Of a DNA stretch of 64,000 nucleotides, positions 61,608 through 64,000 are shown piece by piece. Under the pieces are notes generated by a model. That model did not search any database. It had not been told where the DNA came from and worked only from the letters and a program-made list of their open reading frames with translations. Origin of the DNA: Rhodospirillales bacterium (GTDB lineage: Bacteria > Pseudomonadota > Alphaproteobacteria > Acetobacterales > Acetobacteraceae). Positions within the stretch are counted from its first letter, which is position 1; each line of letters starts with the position of its first letter. Position numbers and translations under genes: made by a program. The stretch covers positions 1 to 64,000 of the forward strand of contig JANXTF010000010.1 in NCBI GenBank assembly GCA_025352565.1, read 5' to 3'.

Positions 61608-62690
61608 TCATACCTGATCGTAGTCGACGAGCACGCGCCTGCTGGTCGGGCGCGCCTGGCAGGTGAGCACGAAGCCTGCCTGAAGCTCCCACGCTTCGAG
61701 CGAGAAATTCACCGCCATGACCGCCTCGCCTTCCACCAGCCGCGCCCGGCACGTGCTGCACATGCCGCCCTTGCAGGCATAGGGCAGGTCGAGCCCGGCG
61801 CGGATCGCGGCGTCCAGAACGGTCTCGCCCTCGGCCACCGGAACCTCGCGCAGCTTGCCGTCGAACACCACGGCGGCGATGGCGTGCGGTTCGGCGGAGA
61901 CGGCGGCGATGGATTGCGGACGCGGCTTGCCGTCATGCGCCGAGACGAAGCGTTCGACATGGATCTGCGCGGGCGTCAGGCCGAGTTCGAGCAGCGTGGC
62001 CTCGATCTCGTCGCTCATGGCGCTGGGTCCGCACAGGAACGCGTGGTCCACCATGTCGGCCGGCACGATGTGGCGGAGCAGCAGGCGGATTTTCGCGGCG
62101 TCCAGGCGGCCGTTCAAGACCGGAATGTCCTGCTGTTCGCGCGACAGCACATGGAACACCGAGAGCCGGCCCATGTGGCGGTCCTTGAGTTCCTCCAATT
62201 GTCCCTGGAACAGCATGTCGGCGGTCGAGCGGTTGCCGTAGAACAGAAATACGCGGCTGCGCTTCTCGCGGCTCAGGATGCCGCGAATGATCGACAGGAT
62301 CGGCGTGATGCCGGAGCCCGCCGCGAACGCGACATGCACGCGCGCTTCGTCGGGCGCGTGCATGATGCCGAAACGGCCGGTCGGCGTCATCACGTCCAGC
62401 ACGTCGCCGGTCTGGATGCTGGTGCTGGCCCAGCCGGAGAACAGCCCGCTTTCCACCCGCTTGACGGCGATGCGCAACTCCGGGTCGTCCGGCCCCGAAC
62501 AGATCGAGTAGGAGCGGCGCACCTCCTCGCCGTCCAGCGTGGCGCGCAACGTCAGATACTGGCCGGCCGCGAACGCATAATCCGCGCGCAGTTCGGGCGG
62601 AATATCGAACGTGATCGAAACCGCATCGGGTGTTTCGCGCCTGATTTCGGCCACGGCCAGGCGGTGGAAACGGGGAGGTGCGGCGGCCAG
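61608..62690 (-). CDS. paaE: Phenylacetyl-CoA epoxidase reductase subunit PaaE; start uncertain
   Basis: Passes electrons from NADPH via FAD and a 2Fe-2S centre to the PaaABC oxygenase. Domains: FAD-binding RRSYSICSGP, NAD-binding FAAGSGITPILSIIRGIL, then a plant-type ferredoxin at the C-terminus with ACKGGMCSTCRARLVEGE and LTCQARP. The family N-terminus is FHRLAVAEIRRETPDAVSITFD, present from about 62672. There is no ATG or GTG before it within the gap to paaD: the frame offers CTG 62690 and GTG 62654, the second inside the conserved start. I take CTG 62690 as a working start. About 360 aa. Last gene of the paa operon in this window. Confidence 0.9.
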   Translation of the reverse strand: MAAAPPRFHRLAVAEIRRETPDAVSITFDIPPELRADYAFAAGQYLTLRATLDGEEVRRSYSICSGPDDPELRIAVKRVESGLFSGWASTSIQTGDVLDVMTPTGRFGIMHAPDEARVHVAFAAGSGITPILSIIRGILSREKRSRVFLFYGNRSTADMLFQGQLEELKDRHMGRLSVFHVLSREQQDIPVLNGRLDAAKIRLLLRHIVPADMVDHAFLCGPSAMSDEIEATLLELGLTPAQIHVERFVSAHDGKPRPQSIAAVSAEPHAIAAVVFDGKLREVPVAEGETVLDAAIRAGLDLPYACKGGMCSTCRARLVEGEAVMAVNFSLEAWELQAGFVLTCQARPTSRRVLVDYDQV

Positions 62691-62697
62691 GATGCGG

Positions 62698-63189
62698 TCA
62701 GTGGCACTTGAAGTAGTCGAACGGCTCGCGGCAATCCTCGCACCGCCACAGGGCCTTGCAGGAGGTCGATCCGAATTCCGACAGCTTCGTGGTGCGCGCG
62801 GATTGGCAGTTCGGGCACGCCACCTCCTCCGTGCCGAACAGGCCGCGCCTGCCGCCACCGCGCGTGGGTGGCGCGATGCCGTATGCGCGCAGTTTCTGGC
62901 GGCCCGCCTCGGTCATCCAATCGGTCGTCCAGGCAGGCGACAGCACGAGCTTCACCTGGCCGCCCCGGATGCCGGCCTTCTCGAGCGCCAGTTCGATATC
63001 GAGTTGGATCGTGCTCATCGCCGGGCAGCCGGAATAGGTCGGCGTGATCGCGACCTCGATGTGCCCGTCTTGCATCCTCACGTCGCGCAGCACGCCGAGA
63101 TCGGCGATGGTGAGAACCGGGATTTCCGGGTCGCACACCTCGCTCACCGCTCGCATGGCGCGCGCGCGCCACTCGTCCGGGGTCACCAT
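62698..63189 (-). CDS. paaD: Phenylacetyl-CoA epoxidase-associated protein PaaD
   Basis: 163 aa. N-terminal DUF59/MIP18-like domain with VCDPEIPVLTIADLGVLRDV and ITPTYSGCPAM, characteristic of PaaD; a C-terminal extension has a zinc-ribbon set of cysteines (ACPNCQSART and RCEDCREPFDYFKCH). Needed for epoxidase activity, probably in iron-sulfur or diiron maturation. ATG 63189 overlaps the paaC stop by seven bases. In this form the gene order is paaB, paaC, paaD, paaE, as in other proteobacteria. Confidence 0.95.
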   Translation of the reverse strand: MVTPDEWRARAMRAVSEVCDPEIPVLTIADLGVLRDVRMQDGHIEVAITPTYSGCPAMSTIQLDIELALEKAGIRGGQVKLVLSPAWTTDWMTEAGRQKLRAYGIAPPTRGGGRRGLFGTEEVACPNCQSARTTKLSEFGSTSCKALWRCEDCREPFDYFKCH

Positions 63190-63941
63190 TTCGCCCCCGG
63201 AAAGCTGCGTTGCAGATGCTGCAGCGGCGCCAGCAGATGGCCGAGATGCTCGCTGTGTTTGCCGCGCCGCCCGCCGGACTGCATCCAGCCGCCATGCGGC
63301 ATGACGAGCGTCGCGCGCGACAGGACTTCGGCGATGGTCTGCCCCCATCGCGCGCGGATCGCGGCGGGATCGACCACGCCCGCATCCGCCGCGTCGGCCT
63401 CGAACAACTCGCCGGTGAAGCTCCATAGGTCATCGACCGCAAGCTGGGCGCGGCGATGGCTGTCCTCGGTGCCATCGCCCAGCCGGATCATCCATTCGGA
63501 TGCGTGACGCAGATGGTAGGCGCTCTCCTTCTCCGATTTGGCCGCGACGGCGGCGAGCGTCTCGACCGGGCTTGCCATCGTCGCGCGCCAATACGGATCG
63601 GCGAAGGCGGAGTAGAAAAGCTGGCGCGCCATGGTCCGCGCGAAATCGCCGTTCGGCTGCTCCACCAGCAGCAGGTTGCGGTATTGCGGCGCGTCGCGAA
63701 GATAGGCGTAGGCATCCTCGTCACGCCCGGCGCCCTCGGTCTCGGCGGCGAACGCATAGAGCGAGCGCGCCTGGCCCAGCAGATCGAGCCCGATATTGCC
63801 GAGCGCCATCTCCTCCTCCAGCGTCGGCCCGTGGCCGATCCACTCGGACAGGCGGTGCCCCAGCACGAGCGCATCGTCCGCGCGGCGCAGCGCGTGCAGC
63901 ACGAGCGGAGTTTCGTTCACCGTGATCGACGTGGTCGCCAT
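63183..63941 (-). CDS. paaC: Phenylacetyl-CoA epoxidase structural subunit PaaC
   Basis: Ferritin-fold scaffold subunit that pairs with catalytic PaaA in the ring-epoxidising complex and itself lacks the diiron site. 252 aa from ATG 63941, which overlaps the paaB stop (ATGTGATGG); a GTG at 63944 directly precedes it. Characteristic stretches: LRRADDALVLGHRLSEWIGHGPTLEEEMALGNIGLDLLGQARSLY (key LGHRLSEWxGHGPxLEEDxALxNxxLDLxGQAR), VEQPNGDFARTMARQLFYSAF and ESAYHLRHASEWMIRLGDGTEDSHRR. Length and motifs are normal. Confidence 0.96.
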   Translation of the reverse strand: MATTSITVNETPLVLHALRRADDALVLGHRLSEWIGHGPTLEEEMALGNIGLDLLGQARSLYAFAAETEGAGRDEDAYAYLRDAPQYRNLLLVEQPNGDFARTMARQLFYSAFADPYWRATMASPVETLAAVAAKSEKESAYHLRHASEWMIRLGDGTEDSHRRAQLAVDDLWSFTGELFEADAADAGVVDPAAIRARWGQTIAEVLSRATLVMPHGGWMQSGGRRGKHSEHLGHLLAPLQHLQRSFPGAKW

Positions 63942-64000
63942 CACATGTGGCCGACTTCGTCCGGCACGTCGTAGAAGGTGGGATGCCGGTAGGGCTTGGA
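63941..64000 (-). CDS. paaB: Phenylacetyl-CoA epoxidase subunit PaaB, C-terminus only
   Basis: The last 19 codons before the edge read SKPYRHPTFYDVPDEVGHM, matching the PaaB C-terminus (E. coli ends SKVYRHPTFYTIPDGIEHM), then TGA at 63943-63941. The rest of the gene and paaA should lie beyond the right edge. The stop overlaps the paaC start. Confidence 0.9.
   Translation of the reverse strand, partial: SKPYRHPTFYDVPDEVGHM

Overview
The window is a high-GC, gene-dense chromosomal segment from an alphaproteobacterium, most likely in the Rhodospirillales/Acetobacteraceae. The evidence is the codon use, a CenR-type response regulator, an mmgR/suhB-like sRNA, a K+-independent-type H+-pyrophosphatase, a GlmS-GlmU pair, a TPR/BamB/Der block and a paa operon. 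Genes are packed in operons with ATGA, GTGA or TGATG overlaps. I see no tRNA, rRNA, CRISPR array, insertion sequence or prophage.

Layout, left to right. 1-3717 (-): RND efflux pump (3' end outside the window) and its periplasmic adaptor. 3959-6265 (+): acyl-CoA dehydrogenase and class III CoA-transferase. 6309-6432: first copy of a dispersed repeat. 6438-8533: lytic transglycosylase (-), sRNA with its own promoter and terminator (+), N-formylglutamate amidohydrolase (-) and a tiny upstream ORF. 8696-13063 (+): five-gene operon (ACP, ketosynthase, type III PKS, methyltransferase, flavoprotein) with start/stop overlaps throughout, probably making a modified alkyl-phenolic or alkyl-pyrone lipid. 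13254-16185: soluble pyrophosphatase (+), second repeat copy, and membrane H+-pyrophosphatase (-) interrupted by an in-frame TAA. 16369-18610 (+): CnoX-like thioredoxin, LON-domain protein, Trm112-like and DUF971 proteins. 18651-20778 (-): L,D-transpeptidase, small hypothetical and GTP cyclohydrolase II. 21044-25105: cenR, xth, pyrF and three unknown genes. 25458-31575: glycosyltransferase, enoyl-CoA hydratase, VOC protein, glmS and glmU.

The most distinctive region is 31684-43540 (+). It holds an HPt protein, an NtrC-family sigma54 activator, a candidate sigma54 promoter (GG-N10-GC), a GlmS paralogue lacking both the glutaminase Cys and the isomerase Lys, a three-gene ABC importer of the ferric/hexose-phosphate (Fbp/Afu) type, and inositol catabolism genes iolG, iolD and iolE, ending at an intrinsic terminator. 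I infer a phosphosignalling-controlled system for taking up and degrading an inositol-type or phosphorylated polyol substrate, with the dead GlmS-like protein as a possible sugar-phosphate sensor.

43569-48111 (-): PutA and YgfZ. 48150-52814: low-complexity secreted or envelope proteins, a 2-hydroxyacid dehydrogenase and a Calx-beta/DUF4214 repeat protein. 52948-56945 (+): asparagine synthase, dihydroorotase and CysH. 57490-61591 (+): a basic unknown protein, a YfgM-like TPR membrane protein, BamB with a fourfold repeated twin-arginine signal region, and Der. 61608-64000 (-): paaE, paaD, paaC and the 3' end of paaB (aerobic phenylacetyl-CoA epoxidation).
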